A stretch of 64,000 nt of DNA from an uncultured Marinifilum sp. (GTDB taxonomy: Bacteria; Bacteroidota; Bacteroidia; Bacteroidales; Marinifilaceae), in the NCBI RefSeq assembly GCF_963677195.1, contig NZ_OY781918.1, forward strand, positions 2,902,923 to 2,966,922, read 5' to 3'. A program made the position numbers and the translations under genes. Position 1 is the stretch's first letter. Each line of letters begins with the position of its first letter. Positions 32,822 to 41,807 of the stretch are shown in pieces. Under the pieces are notes generated by a model. The model saw only the letters and a list, made by a program, of their open reading frames with translations. It was not told the DNA's origin and ran no database searches.

Positions 32822-34432
32822 ATGATCTTTAAAAGAAAGGAAAAACAATGCCAGAGATTATTGGATTCTTTTGGAAAAATAAAAAATACATCATATAATT
32901 TTAAACTAATAGAACAGTATTTTAAGAATAAAGATCATTCCAATTGTCTACAAGTATTATCCGATAAAACGTGTAATGATCTTGACTTTGATGAGTTAAT
33001 GATGTTTTTGGATCGTACAAATTCAAAACCAGGTCAACAATTTTTGTACAATAAGCTTAGAGAAATTCCTGATAGCCCTAATGCTAATGAATTAGATGAA
33101 GAATTAATTTCCCGATTTACAATTGATGTTGATTTTCGTATAAAAATTCAGCTACTTTTAGAGAGACTGAATCAAAGAGAGGCATATTATATTACCACTT
33201 TATTTCAAGACCAGGCTATAAAACGACCAAAATTTTTTGGCATAATGCGTATGCTTTCTTTTACAAGCATTTTTTCGGTAATATTATTGCCATTTAATCC
33301 ACACTTAGCCTTTGTTCTTCTTATTGTTTTTATAATTAATATATGTTTTCATCTTTGGAATAAGAGAAATTTATCTCAGTACATCGATTCAATTCCTCAA
33401 TTATTACAATTAAATCGCATTGCAAAAAAATTGTATCAGTATAAAGAGTTAAGTGTTTTAAATCCAGATTTATCTAAAGCATTTAAATCTACCGATAAGG
33501 TGAAAAATAGGATGCAGTTTTTTAAGCTGAATTCGGATATTCAAGGAGATTTTCAGATTATTTTTTGGTCGGTTTTAGAGCTTATTAAAATTATATTTTT
33601 AATGGAACCTCTTTTATTTTTTAGTGTAATAAGACAATTGGAAACTAAGAGAAAGGATATAGAAGCTGTATTTTCTTTTGTAGGACATATTGATAGTTTA
33701 ATTTCCATAGCTTCGCTTCGTAAAGGGTGTAATTTATCTTGTATTCCAAAAATTGATATTAACAATAATAAGATAAGTGCAGAAAAAATTTATCATCCTT
33801 TAATTATTAATTGTGTTACGAACAATATTGAGGTAAATGATAAATCGATATTACTAACCGGTTCAAATATGTCGGGTAAAACTTCTTTTATACGAACCAT
33901 TGGTATTAATATTATTACCGGGCAAACATTAAATACCTGTTTTGCCGATTCTATAATAATTCCGCGTACTTGTATTTATTCTGCTATTCGTATTAGTGAT
34001 GATTTAATGAACGATAAAAGTTATTATTTTGAAGAAGTATTAAGCATTAAAGAAATGATTAATAAAGCTTCCGATGATATCACAAATTTATTTTTACTTG
34101 ATGAAATATTTAAGGGAACAAACACAATTGAACGGATATCTGCTGGTAAAGCAGTACTATCTGCTTTAGCAAAAAATAACAATATAGTATTTGTATCAAC
34201 TCATGATATAGAGTTAACCGATTTGTTAGAGAACGAGTATGAATTGTATCATTTTAGTGAAATAGTAAATGATAAATGTGTCGATTTTGATTATCGATTA
34301 AAAGAAGGTAGGTTAAAAAATAGAAATGCTATTAAGATTCTTCAAATTAATAATTATCCCGACTATTTAATAAAGGAAGCTTTTGCTTTATCGAGAGAAA
34401 TGGATAAAAAATTAGTAAATCATTGTGTTTAG
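32822..34432 (+). CDS. Membrane-anchored MutS-like ATPase
   Basis: 536 residues. The C-terminal third is a MutS domain V ATPase: Walker A GSNMSGKTS (347-355), FADSIIIPRTCIYSAIRISD, a YYFEEVLSIKEM stretch, Walker B LFLLDEIF (423-430) followed by KGTNTIERISAG, and VFVSTHDIELT. The N-terminal half matches a reduced MutS core/lever, interrupted by hydrophobic helices at about 143-180 and possibly 246-268. It lacks the mismatch-recognition domain I. Proteins of this type are distinct from MutS1, MutS2 and the SbcC-like group, and their role is unknown. It probably shares a transcript with the RNase HI-like gene upstream. Confidence 0.82.
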   Translation: MIFKRKEKQCQRLLDSFGKIKNTSYNFKLIEQYFKNKDHSNCLQVLSDKTCNDLDFDELMMFLDRTNSKPGQQFLYNKLREIPDSPNANELDEELISRFTIDVDFRIKIQLLLERLNQREAYYITTLFQDQAIKRPKFFGIMRMLSFTSIFSVILLPFNPHLAFVLLIVFIINICFHLWNKRNLSQYIDSIPQLLQLNRIAKKLYQYKELSVLNPDLSKAFKSTDKVKNRMQFFKLNSDIQGDFQIIFWSVLELIKIIFLMEPLLFFSVIRQLETKRKDIEAVFSFVGHIDSLISIASLRKGCNLSCIPKIDINNNKISAEKIYHPLIINCVTNNIEVNDKSILLTGSNMSGKTSFIRTIGINIITGQTLNTCFADSIIIPRTCIYSAIRISDDLMNDKSYYFEEVLSIKEMINKASDDITNLFLLDEIFKGTNTIERISAGKAVLSALAKNNNIVFVSTHDIELTDLLENEYELYHFSEIVNDKCVDFDYRLKEGRLKNRNAIKILQINNYPDYLIKEAFALSREMDKKLVNHCV

Positions 34433-34508
34433 CTGAATTCTTGTTGAATGGCACTCTTACTTAAAGGAAAATTACCAATGAGATAATAGTTAAGAAATTA
34501 TAAGAATA

Positions 34509-34934
34509 ATGAATATAAAAATAGTTGATTACGGAATTTGCAGGGCAATTGGAGAAACTAAAAAAGATGATGTTCCGGGTAGTGCAACAGGATATTTTTT
34601 GCATTCAGACGATATGGAGTTCCTAAAAACTACCAATATAATTTACCCCAGAGTAGGGATGAGTTTTGGGATAAGCTATAGGTTCGAATGTGATTCAATA
34701 AAAGCAGAACTTGTTGATTTTATATGTAGAATAAGGCATCCTAAATTGTTAAACCCAATAAGTGAGGAATGTTTTATCGAAACAACAGAGGCTAAAGATT
34801 GCTATAGCGATGAGTTAGGATACGATTTTTATACATTTGAGTATGGCTGGGAAATACAGTTGGGAGAATGGATATTTGAGATTATTCATGATGGCAAAAT
34901 AATGTGTAAACAAGTATTTATGTTGAGAGAATAA
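34509..34934 (+). CDS. DUF3859 domain protein
   Basis: 141 residues, no signal peptide, predicted all-beta. It opens with IKIVDYGICRAIGE and contains GMSFGISYRFEC, ICRIRHPKLLNPISEE and WEIQLGEWIFEIIHDGKIMC, which fit DUF3859 (immunoglobulin-like, unknown function). The usual 'RIRHP.L..P' motif is intact. It sits 76 bp after the MutS-like gene and may be the last gene of that unit. A hairpin follows the stop. Confidence 0.78.
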   Translation: MNIKIVDYGICRAIGETKKDDVPGSATGYFLHSDDMEFLKTTNIIYPRVGMSFGISYRFECDSIKAELVDFICRIRHPKLLNPISEECFIETTEAKDCYSDELGYDFYTFEYGWEIQLGEWIFEIIHDGKIMCKQVFMLRE

Positions 34935-34941
34935 TATAAAT

Positions 34942-34970
34942 TAAGGGTATCCCGCAAAGTGATACCCTTA
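34942..34970. terminator. Hairpin between convergent DUF3859 and purU genes
   Basis: Perfect 10-bp TAAGGGTATC / GATACCCTTA stem with a 9-nt loop, placed between two convergent stops. Neither side has a full T tract (ATTTATATT on the minus side), so it is a plausible but weak bidirectional terminator. Confidence 0.6.
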
Positions 34971-34995
34971 GAAGTAAAAGTTTTTAAGAATGCAT

Positions 34996-35865
34996 TTAAT
35001 CAAATACAATTGTTCGTGTACCATCAACTATAATACGATGTTCGGCCTTATAGGCCAAGGCGCGAGCCAGTACAATTCTCTCCAAATCTCTACCTTTACG
35101 GATTAAGTCCTTAATTGTATCTTTGTGTGTAATACGCATAATATCTTGTTCGATAATTGGTCCTTCATCCAGATCTTCGGTAACGAAATGACTGGTAGCC
35201 CCAATCATTTTTACGCCACGCTCATAAGCTTGCTTATATGGATTTCCGCCTACAAAACCTGGAAGAAAAGAATGATGGATATTGATAATTTTGTTTTTGA
35301 AAGAATCAATAAAATTAGGAGAAAGTACTTGCATATAACGAGCCAATATAACTAAATCGATATTATATTCTTTTAATAGAGCTATTTCTTTGGCTTCTTG
35401 TTCTGCTTTGTTTTCTTTGTTAATCGGAAACACATAATAAGGAATGTTCTTAGCTTTTGCTATGTGTTCTAAATCAGGATGATTCGAAATTATAAGAGGA
35501 ATCTCGATATCGTACTCATTCATATTATACCGCCAAATAATTTCCTGTAAGCAGTGATCATATTTCGATACAAAAATGGCAACACGCTGCTTTTTGCCCG
35601 AGAATTCAATTCTCCAGTGGGCATTAAATTTTTTTGCCAAAGGTGCAAAAGCCTCATGTAATTGTGAAGCTGGTATTTTAGAATTAGACATATTCCAAAC
35701 TACACGTAGCGAAAAAAACTTTTGATTTTGGTTTACATGTTCATCTAAATCAATAATATTACCATTATTCTCATAAATAAATTGAGTAATTTTGGCAACT
35801 ATTCCATTCTGATCGGGACAGGTAAAAAGTAAAAAAGCATTTGCATTATTTTCAGACATATTCAT
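34996..35865 (-). CDS. purU: Formyltetrahydrofolate deformylase
   Basis: 289 residues; Met 1 and Met 3 are both possible starts. The N-terminal ACT domain (LLFTCPDQNGIVAKITQFIY) is followed by a formyltransferase-like domain with RVAIFVSKYDHCLQEIIWRY, LILARYMQVLSP, the catalytic NIHHSFLPGFVGGNPYKQAY and DEGPIIEQD. It hydrolyses 10-formyl-THF to formate and THF, balancing one-carbon pools and feeding formate to PurT-type purine synthesis. Length is standard. A possible -7 box (TATTTTTG, minus strand) lies about 80 bp upstream. Confidence 0.95.
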   Translation of the reverse strand: MNMSENNANAFLLFTCPDQNGIVAKITQFIYENNGNIIDLDEHVNQNQKFFSLRVVWNMSNSKIPASQLHEAFAPLAKKFNAHWRIEFSGKKQRVAIFVSKYDHCLQEIIWRYNMNEYDIEIPLIISNHPDLEHIAKAKNIPYYVFPINKENKAEQEAKEIALLKEYNIDLVILARYMQVLSPNFIDSFKNKIINIHHSFLPGFVGGNPYKQAYERGVKMIGATSHFVTEDLDEGPIIEQDIMRITHKDTIKDLIRKGRDLERIVLARALAYKAEHRIIVDGTRTIVFD

Positions 35866-35946
35866 ACAATTAAAAGGAAATATTCTCAGTTTCCCATTGA
35901 TATTTTAAAATTAACGAATTGCCCGTTAGAACTTAGGTGTGAAATA

Positions 35947-35954
35947 CAAAAATA
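35947..35954 (-). promoter_or_regulatory. Possible promoter -7 box of purU
   Basis: On the minus strand TATTTTTG fits TAnnTTTG. No -33 TTG lies at the right distance, so this is tentative. Confidence 0.35.
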
Positions 35955-36027
35955 TAAATTTTAAAGTAATATTTAATATTACAAAAGATTCTTTTTTTAG
36001 CTTATTATAGCTTAGCACTAATAAAAA

Positions 36028-36054
36028 AAGCAGCCAATTTTTTTTTGGCTGCTT
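36028..36054 (-). terminator. Terminator after phosphofructokinase gene
   Basis: 10-bp stem AAGCAGCCAA / TTGGCTGCTT. On the minus strand the loop is all A and the stem is followed by T residues (A run 36023-36029 on the plus strand). Confidence 0.88.
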
Positions 36055-36079
36055 AATGATATTTTACAAAAAAAAGATA

Positions 36080-37300
36080 TTATTTCCAGTTTAGTATATT
36101 CTTAAATAAGTAGTTTTCGGCGTCAGGAAGAAATTCCCGAGCTGATTCTAAATCATCTTCTGTTAAATAATGAAGATTATAATTTACGATAGATTGAACT
36201 TTCTGACTATCTATATCAACCAAACGAGGTTTTACTTTACCATTTTCATCTTCCACATCTTTTAGGAATAAAGGAGAAGCATCACCTTTAGGATCAACAG
36301 TAACCATACATTTTGAGTGCCCTTGTTTAAATAATGTGTATACACCATCGCCCAATAGGGTACAAAGGTTTAGATCGAAGCCAATAGGTCGGCAGCAACG
36401 CAAACCAAAACCTAATTCAACCGGACGAGTTCCAATATTTAATCCGTATGATTTAATTTTACGCTGAATTAACATATTAAAAACATGAGATTTACTTACG
36501 TTAAATAATTCTGGGTGTCCATGAGCATCGTAGGTAAAGTTTACGCCAGTACTTTCAATTTCCTCATCGCTCATAAAGTGAAAAACACCTTCGCTAATAA
36601 CTGCAGCACCATAGTTTAAGCCTAATATTCTGCGTTTAATTATTGATGAAATAACCAATTGTGCAATTTTATCGGCCGAGATATTTGTTTTGTTAAACAT
36701 CTCAGGAATTATAATCATTGGAAAATGACAGGCAGAACCAATTCCAAAAGCCAAATGACCGGCTTCGCGTCCCATTGCGGCTAGCACAAACCAATTTTGA
36801 GATGTTCTGGCATCTTCATAAACCGTTGTTGCAATCTTTACACCTTCGTCTTTAGCCGAATGAAATCCAAAAGTAGGAGTTCCTTCTGGCAAAGGTAAAT
36901 CATTATCTATGGTTTTAGGAACATGAATATTTGAGATATTTACATTGTTATCGCCAAGATATTTACTGATTCTGTTTGCAGTAGAAGCTGTATCGTCTCC
37001 ACCTACTGTTACTAAAAGTTTTACATTATTTTCTACAAAGAATTTTGTCGTAAAATCTTTATCGGTAGGTTTAAAACGACTCATTTTTAAATAAGAACCA
37101 CCTTTTGTAAAAATATTATCAAGAGTAGCAAAGTTAAGGTCTTCCATATTTCTGTCTTCAGAAAATAAGCCTTTATAACCTTTATGTAACCCGATTACTC
37201 TGTATCCATTTCTTAAAAATACTTTACCAACACTACTAATAACGGTATTAATTCCAGGAGCTGGACCACCACCACACAAAATAACAACAGAATCTTTCAT
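36080..37300 (-). CDS. 6-phosphofructokinase, pyrophosphate-dependent type
   Basis: 406 residues. PFK fold: CGGGPAPGINTVISSVGK at the N terminus, TVGGDDTAS (GGDDT at 100-104), PKTIDNDLPLPEGTPTFGFH (PKTIDND at 128-134), MGREAGHLAFGIG and a late NIGTRPVELGFGLRCCRPIG. ATP-dependent enzymes carry GGDGS and PGTIDND. The second Asp and the Lys seen here are the established marks of PPi use (Asp blocks ATP alpha-phosphate, Lys binds PPi). It would interconvert fructose 6-phosphate and fructose 1,6-bisphosphate reversibly. Single gene with its own terminator. Confidence 0.9.
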   Translation of the reverse strand: MKDSVVILCGGGPAPGINTVISSVGKVFLRNGYRVIGLHKGYKGLFSEDRNMEDLNFATLDNIFTKGGSYLKMSRFKPTDKDFTTKFFVENNVKLLVTVGGDDTASTANRISKYLGDNNVNISNIHVPKTIDNDLPLPEGTPTFGFHSAKDEGVKIATTVYEDARTSQNWFVLAAMGREAGHLAFGIGSACHFPMIIIPEMFNKTNISADKIAQLVISSIIKRRILGLNYGAAVISEGVFHFMSDEEIESTGVNFTYDAHGHPELFNVSKSHVFNMLIQRKIKSYGLNIGTRPVELGFGLRCCRPIGFDLNLCTLLGDGVYTLFKQGHSKCMVTVDPKGDASPLFLKDVEDENGKVKPRLVDIDSQKVQSIVNYNLHYLTEDDLESAREFLPDAENYLFKNILNWK

Positions 37301-37581
37301 ATAATTTTTGTTTCAATTATCGAGATAATTTACAATTCCCCGATAAGTATAAAATGATTTTTAAAGATTTGGCAAATATATAGGTTTTCGCAGAATAAAA
37401 AGCTTTTTTATACAAGTCGCATTTTTAAATTTAATTAAATAATAATAGTGTGTTGATTATGATTGAATTATAGCTTGCTGTAATATATTTTGACAATATA
37501 TTTCAAAATCTTAACTTTAAGAGCGACACCACTTTCTATGTTTAATTTATTAAATATTTCTAATCTTTATTAAACAGCATT

Positions 37582-39495
37582 ATGACACGCAATTATTTTA
37601 TTTTGATTATTTTTTTGTTTGTGCTTGCAGCTTGCCAGCCTCAAAAAAAAGAGAGTACACTTCCTTCTTACACAATAGAGCAGTTTTATAAGAATAAAAA
37701 TGTTAGTGGAGGCTCGTTTTCAAGCGACAAATCGAAATTATTAGTTAGTAGTAACGAAACGGGAATTTATAATTTATTCGAAATTCCTGTTGATGGATCG
37801 CCAGCAAAGCAGATCACTTCATCTGAAAAAGAGTCTTATTTTGCCATTTCGTATATGCCCAATAGTAATAAAGTTTTATTTTCGGCCGATAAGGGTGGTA
37901 ATGAGAATCGTCATATTTATATGCGCGATGAAGAAGGAAATATTACCGATTTAACTCCGTTCGAAGGGGCTAAAGCAGGATTTTGGGGATGGGATCGAGA
38001 TGAAAAATCTTTTTACTATCAGTGTAATAAAAGAAATCCTAAGTATATGGATTTATATCAGTTAAGTGTTGAGTCGATATTAGCAAATTCTCCTAAAGCA
38101 AAATTATTATACGCAAATAATGATGGGTTAGATGTTGCAGCTAAAAGTAAAAATAATAGATATTTAGCCTTAACCCAAAGCATAACCACTAATAATAATG
38201 AGATGTATTTATACGACCTTAAAAGTGGGAAAAAAACTCATATCTCAAGTCATGTTGGTGATGCTAAATATGAACCTCAGTTTTTTAGTTTAGATCATAA
38301 GTTTCTTTATTACCTGTGTAACGAAGATTCTGATTTTGTTTATTTGAACAGATATAATATTAAAACCGGCCAAAAAGAAATTGTTTACAAAACCGATTGG
38401 GATATTTGGTATGCCTACGATAGTTATCTGGAAAATTATCGCATAATTGGTATCAATCAGGATGGGAAAACTGTTGTTAAAATGATTGAAAAAGCCACAG
38501 GTATTGAAGTAGAAATGCCTAAAATTAGTGGAGGAGATATTAAATCGGTAAGTCTTACAAAAGATGAGCAGAGAGTTCGTTTGGTAGTAGGAACTTCTGT
38601 TTCGCCTAATAATATTTATGTGTTTGATATGGGCGATAAGGAGGCCAAAAAATTAACAGAAACTTTAAATCCTGAAATTGATCCTGCAAATTTAGTAGAA
38701 GCTAAGGTTGTTAGGTATGAATCTTTTGATGGATTGCAGATTCCAGCAATTTATTATCAGCCAATTCTTGCATCGGAAGAACATAAAGTACCTGCTCTTG
38801 TGTGGGTTCATGGCGGACCAGGCGGACAATCGCGAGTTAGCTATTTTTCTTTAATTCAGTACATGGTAAATCAGGGATATGCTGTTTTAGCTGTTAATAA
38901 TCGTGGTAGCAGTGGTTATGGTAAGCAATTTTTTGCCATGGATGATAAAAAACATGGTGATGTTGATTTAAAAGATTGTATTTGGGCAAAGAAGTTTTTG
39001 ATTGGTACAGGTGTGGTCGATGAAGAAAAAATAGGAATTATTGGTGGTTCTTATGGCGGGTATATGACAATGGCTGCTTTAACTTATGCACCCGAAGAGT
39101 TTAAAGTAGGGGTTAATATTTTTGGTGTAACCAATTGGTTGCGCACACTTAAATCAATACCTCCTTATTGGGAATCGTTTCGTAAAGCATTGTATGCCGA
39201 AATGGGCGACCCAACAACAATAGATTCGGTGGCACTTTATAATAAATCGCCATTGTTTTTTGCAGATAAAGTAAATAAACCATTAATGGTGTTGCAAGGA
39301 GCAAATGATGTGCGTGTTTTAAAAGCTGAATCGGACGAAATAGTTGAAGCAGTTAAGAAAAATAATGTTCCTGTAGAGTATATTGTTTTCGACGATGAGG
39401 GGCACGGATTTATAAAAAAAGAGAACGAAATAAGAGGATACGGACAAATTGTAAGTTTTTTAGATAAATACTTAAAAAAAAGCAAAATAGAATAA
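37582..39495 (+). CDS. S9 family prolyl oligopeptidase-type peptidase, lipoprotein
   Basis: 637 residues. Lipoprotein signal with lipobox VLAAC (Cys 18). A beta-propeller of about 350 residues (WD40-like blades such as GSFSSDKSKLLVSSNETGIY) precedes an alpha/beta hydrolase domain. The catalytic triad is visible: Ser in IIGGSYGGYMTM (near 490), Asp in LQGANDVRV (near 576), His in FDDEGHGF (near 608). The oxyanion region is VWVHGGPGGQSR. It cleaves peptides, perhaps N-terminal dipeptides or acyl-amino acids, in the periplasm. It is monocistronic with a hairpin terminator. Confidence 0.93.
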   Translation: MTRNYFILIIFLFVLAACQPQKKESTLPSYTIEQFYKNKNVSGGSFSSDKSKLLVSSNETGIYNLFEIPVDGSPAKQITSSEKESYFAISYMPNSNKVLFSADKGGNENRHIYMRDEEGNITDLTPFEGAKAGFWGWDRDEKSFYYQCNKRNPKYMDLYQLSVESILANSPKAKLLYANNDGLDVAAKSKNNRYLALTQSITTNNNEMYLYDLKSGKKTHISSHVGDAKYEPQFFSLDHKFLYYLCNEDSDFVYLNRYNIKTGQKEIVYKTDWDIWYAYDSYLENYRIIGINQDGKTVVKMIEKATGIEVEMPKISGGDIKSVSLTKDEQRVRLVVGTSVSPNNIYVFDMGDKEAKKLTETLNPEIDPANLVEAKVVRYESFDGLQIPAIYYQPILASEEHKVPALVWVHGGPGGQSRVSYFSLIQYMVNQGYAVLAVNNRGSSGYGKQFFAMDDKKHGDVDLKDCIWAKKFLIGTGVVDEEKIGIIGGSYGGYMTMAALTYAPEEFKVGVNIFGVTNWLRTLKSIPPYWESFRKALYAEMGDPTTIDSVALYNKSPLFFADKVNKPLMVLQGANDVRVLKAESDEIVEAVKKNNVPVEYIVFDDEGHGFIKKENEIRGYGQIVSFLDKYLKKSKIE

Positions 39496-39512
39496 GTGAT
39501 AGTTTATAAAAG

Positions 39513-39545
39513 AAATGCCGCGAATATTAAATTCGCGGCATTTTG
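39513..39545 (+). terminator. Terminator after S9 peptidase gene
   Basis: 12-bp perfect stem AAATGCCGCGAA / TTCGCGGCATTT, 7-nt loop, four T. It is GC-rich compared with its surroundings. Confidence 0.85.
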
Positions 39546-39604
39546 TATGTATAATAGAAAATAATTAATTCACAATAGTTTCTCTTCTATTATATTTAAA
39601 ATTA

Positions 39605-39985
39605 TTATTCCGAAACTTCTACTACTTTTTCATCGGAGTGCCAAAGACCATGTTTAGTGCAAAATGCTGTAGCGGTTAATTTCATTTTACGACTTGGTAC
39701 TACGTAAAAATCAACCTCAGCCTGATTTGCTTCACCGCCTAAAATTCCAGTAGAAAAATTAGCTTGAGTTAACATTTTTTCACCATCCCAAAGTTGAACC
39801 CAAGCAACATAGTGATCAAAATCATCTGGATGCGCATAAGCATCACCAATTTTTACTTTCACCTTAAATTTTTCACCTTTTTTTGCAGTTTCGTCACAGT
39901 GAACAAATGCTGAGTGTCTGTCGATATAATCTTTTTTAGCTTCTCCGTCAATGGTGTTAATATCTTGATATTTATTAATTCTCAT
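39605..39985 (-). CDS. Superoxide reductase (neelaredoxin-type, desulfoferrodoxin family)
   Basis: 126 residues. All five ligands of the Fe(His)4Cys site are present: H24 in RHSAFVHC, H52 and H58 in AHPDDFDHYVAW, C109 and H112 in FCTKHGLW. There is no N-terminal rubredoxin-like desulforedoxin domain, so it is the one-iron form. It reduces superoxide to peroxide without releasing oxygen, usual in anaerobes. The canonical Glu-Lys before the first His (EKHVP) is replaced by Asp-Arg (D22-R23). It lies directly downstream of the AhpC-type peroxiredoxin gene (45 bp), which would remove the peroxide. Confidence 0.9.
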   Translation of the reverse strand: MRINKYQDINTIDGEAKKDYIDRHSAFVHCDETAKKGEKFKVKVKIGDAYAHPDDFDHYVAWVQLWDGEKMLTQANFSTGILGGEANQAEVDFYVVPSRKMKLTATAFCTKHGLWHSDEKVVEVSE

Positions 39986-40030
39986 CTTTTATATTTTTAA
40001 AGTTTATTATAATTGATTTTTTTGTAATTT

Positions 40031-40660
40031 TTATTTACTTAAATATTCGGAAACGCCTTCGGCTGTAGCTTGCATAGCCTTTTCTCCTTTGCTCCAATTT
40101 GCTGGACAAACTTCTCCGTTTTCTTCGAAGTGGTGCAATGCATCAACCATACGAATTGCCTCATCCACATTTCGGCCTAAAGGCAAATCGTTAATTACAC
40201 TATGGCGAACTATTCCTTTTTTATCAATAAGGAATAAACCACGGTAAGCAACAGGAGCTCCGGTTGAGGTGGCATTTCCTTCCGCGTCATAATCATATTC
40301 AGATGCTAAAACACCATAGTTTTCTGAAATTGTTTTCGAAAGATCGGAAACTAATGGGTAAGTAACACCTTTAATACCACCTTTATTTTTTTCGGTATTT
40401 AACCATGCAAAATGTGAATATTCTGAGTCTACAGAACAACCAACAACCGCTACATTTCTTTTTTCAAAATCAGCAAGTTTATCTTGAAAAGCAATTAATT
40501 CTGTTGGACAAACGAAAGTAAAATCAAGAGGATAAAAGAAGAAAACAACTTCTTGTTTTCCTACAAATTGATCCAATGAAAAACCTTCTATAATTTGGTT
40601 TCCATTAATAACAGCATTAGCATGAAACGACGGTGCTTTTTTCCCAACTAGAGTTTGCAT
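40031..40660 (-). CDS. Typical 2-Cys peroxiredoxin (AhpC/Prx1 type)
   Basis: 209 residues from the ATG at 40660 (MQTLVGKKAPSFHANAV); the longer frame up to 40750 runs over the promoter. The peroxidatic Cys is in PLDFTFVCPTELIAF and the resolving Cys in GEVCPANW near the C terminus. RGLFLIDKKGIVRHSVINDL is also diagnostic. It reduces hydrogen peroxide and alkyl hydroperoxides in the cytoplasm. It is first of a pair with the superoxide reductase gene and has a clear promoter. No ahpF gene is adjacent, so the reductant is not known. Confidence 0.94.
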   Translation of the reverse strand: MQTLVGKKAPSFHANAVINGNQIIEGFSLDQFVGKQEVVFFFYPLDFTFVCPTELIAFQDKLADFEKRNVAVVGCSVDSEYSHFAWLNTEKNKGGIKGVTYPLVSDLSKTISENYGVLASEYDYDAEGNATSTGAPVAYRGLFLIDKKGIVRHSVINDLPLGRNVDEAIRMVDALHHFEENGEVCPANWSKGEKAMQATAEGVSEYLSK

Positions 40661-40705
40661 CTTATTTATTTTTTTAAGTTTATTTTCTTTTGTTTTGATC
40701 GAAAG

Positions 40706-40737
40706 CAAATGTAGAATTGATTTGACTAAAGCGCAAA
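40706..40737 (-). promoter_or_regulatory. Promoter of the peroxiredoxin / superoxide reductase pair
   Basis: On the minus strand TTTG (40737-40734), 20 nt, then TACATTTG (40713-40706). Both boxes match the Bacteroidota -33/-7 consensus. The leader to the ATG at 40660 is about 40 nt. Confidence 0.78.
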
Positions 40738-40961
40738 TTATATTAATCAATAATCTTTATATCAGTATCGATATAATTAATGATAGATATTTAAAAGGAT
40801 GGAAGAATCAGTATTTCAGACTTATTGAAAATAAGAGCAGAATTGAATTGATGTAAAGTAATTTTAAAGGATAATTTTTAGTTTTGTAAAACTGAATGAT
40901 TTTTGTGAGAATATTAATAGTTACATGACTTTTATAAGTCCTTAAATAAACAAGAATTAAA

Positions 40962-41774
40962 ATGGATGTGTATTTTGATAACATAAAATTACGAAACTCT
41001 TATAAGAATTGTGAGGGAAAAATAAGTTTGTCCATATTTGAGAGTAAGAGCAGGTCCTGGGTTCCGTTTTTTGTTTATTTGCCTCCCAATTGGGATTGTT
41101 CTAAAGAGTATCCTCTTGTTTTATTTATGCACGGAATGGGAGGAGACGAAACTACTTTTAAAAAGTACGTGCAAGCTCAGCAATTAAATAATTGGATTTT
41201 AAAAGGAGAGATAGAACCAATTGTAATTGCTGGAGTGCGTGGCGATAACAATAGAGACAAAGTACAATGGCATACTAAGGAGAATCAAGATTTATTGCTT
41301 GGCGATTCGTATGGTGAATTTATAAGTTTTTGTCAGCATAAATTTAATGCAGGAGTAGCATACAATAGCATTTCATTGGAAGGACATTCGCGAGGAGCAG
41401 GTGGTGCGATTTATTATTATTTAAAAAAACCTGGAATGTTTGTTTCGGTTGTGGCAATGGGATATGTTAGCGATTACACTTTGGAAGACAACTGTTTGCT
41501 GGCCAAAAATAATTTAACAGATTTAAGAAAAGAAGCTAAGGCATTAAGATTAGAAATTGGTACAGAAGATAGTTTTGTGCGTACTAAAAATAGAAAATGT
41601 ATATTCGATTTGCACGAATATTTAAATGAATTAAAATTGGATCATGAATTTGAAGTTTTGCATGGAGTAGAGCATGGATTCGATACTTTTTGGAATTACT
41701 GCACCGATCATGGAATTTTAAATGGCTTATTTCATTTAAAATTTCATGAGAAAGCACGAAAGAAATTTAAATAA
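40962..41774 (+). CDS. Alpha/beta hydrolase, esterase-like
   Basis: 270 residues with no signal peptide. An N-terminal strand region (SWVPFFVYLPPNWDCSKEYP) leads into PLVLFMHGMGGDETTF, then the nucleophile elbow LEGHSRGAGGAIYYY (GxSxG), an acid in IGTEDSFV, and the His in HGVEHGFDTFWNY. The fold and order fit the esterase/PHB-depolymerase-like or S-formylglutathione hydrolase-like group. It is cytoplasmic and the substrate is unknown. A YwqK-repeat protein gene follows after 33 bp and is probably co-transcribed. Confidence 0.82.
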   Translation: MDVYFDNIKLRNSYKNCEGKISLSIFESKSRSWVPFFVYLPPNWDCSKEYPLVLFMHGMGGDETTFKKYVQAQQLNNWILKGEIEPIVIAGVRGDNNRDKVQWHTKENQDLLLGDSYGEFISFCQHKFNAGVAYNSISLEGHSRGAGGAIYYYLKKPGMFVSVVAMGYVSDYTLEDNCLLAKNNLTDLRKEAKALRLEIGTEDSFVRTKNRKCIFDLHEYLNELKLDHEFEVLHGVEHGFDTFWNYCTDHGILNGLFHLKFHEKARKKFK

Positions 41775-41807
41775 AATACCATATTCGGAATAATTATTGG
41801 TATTATT

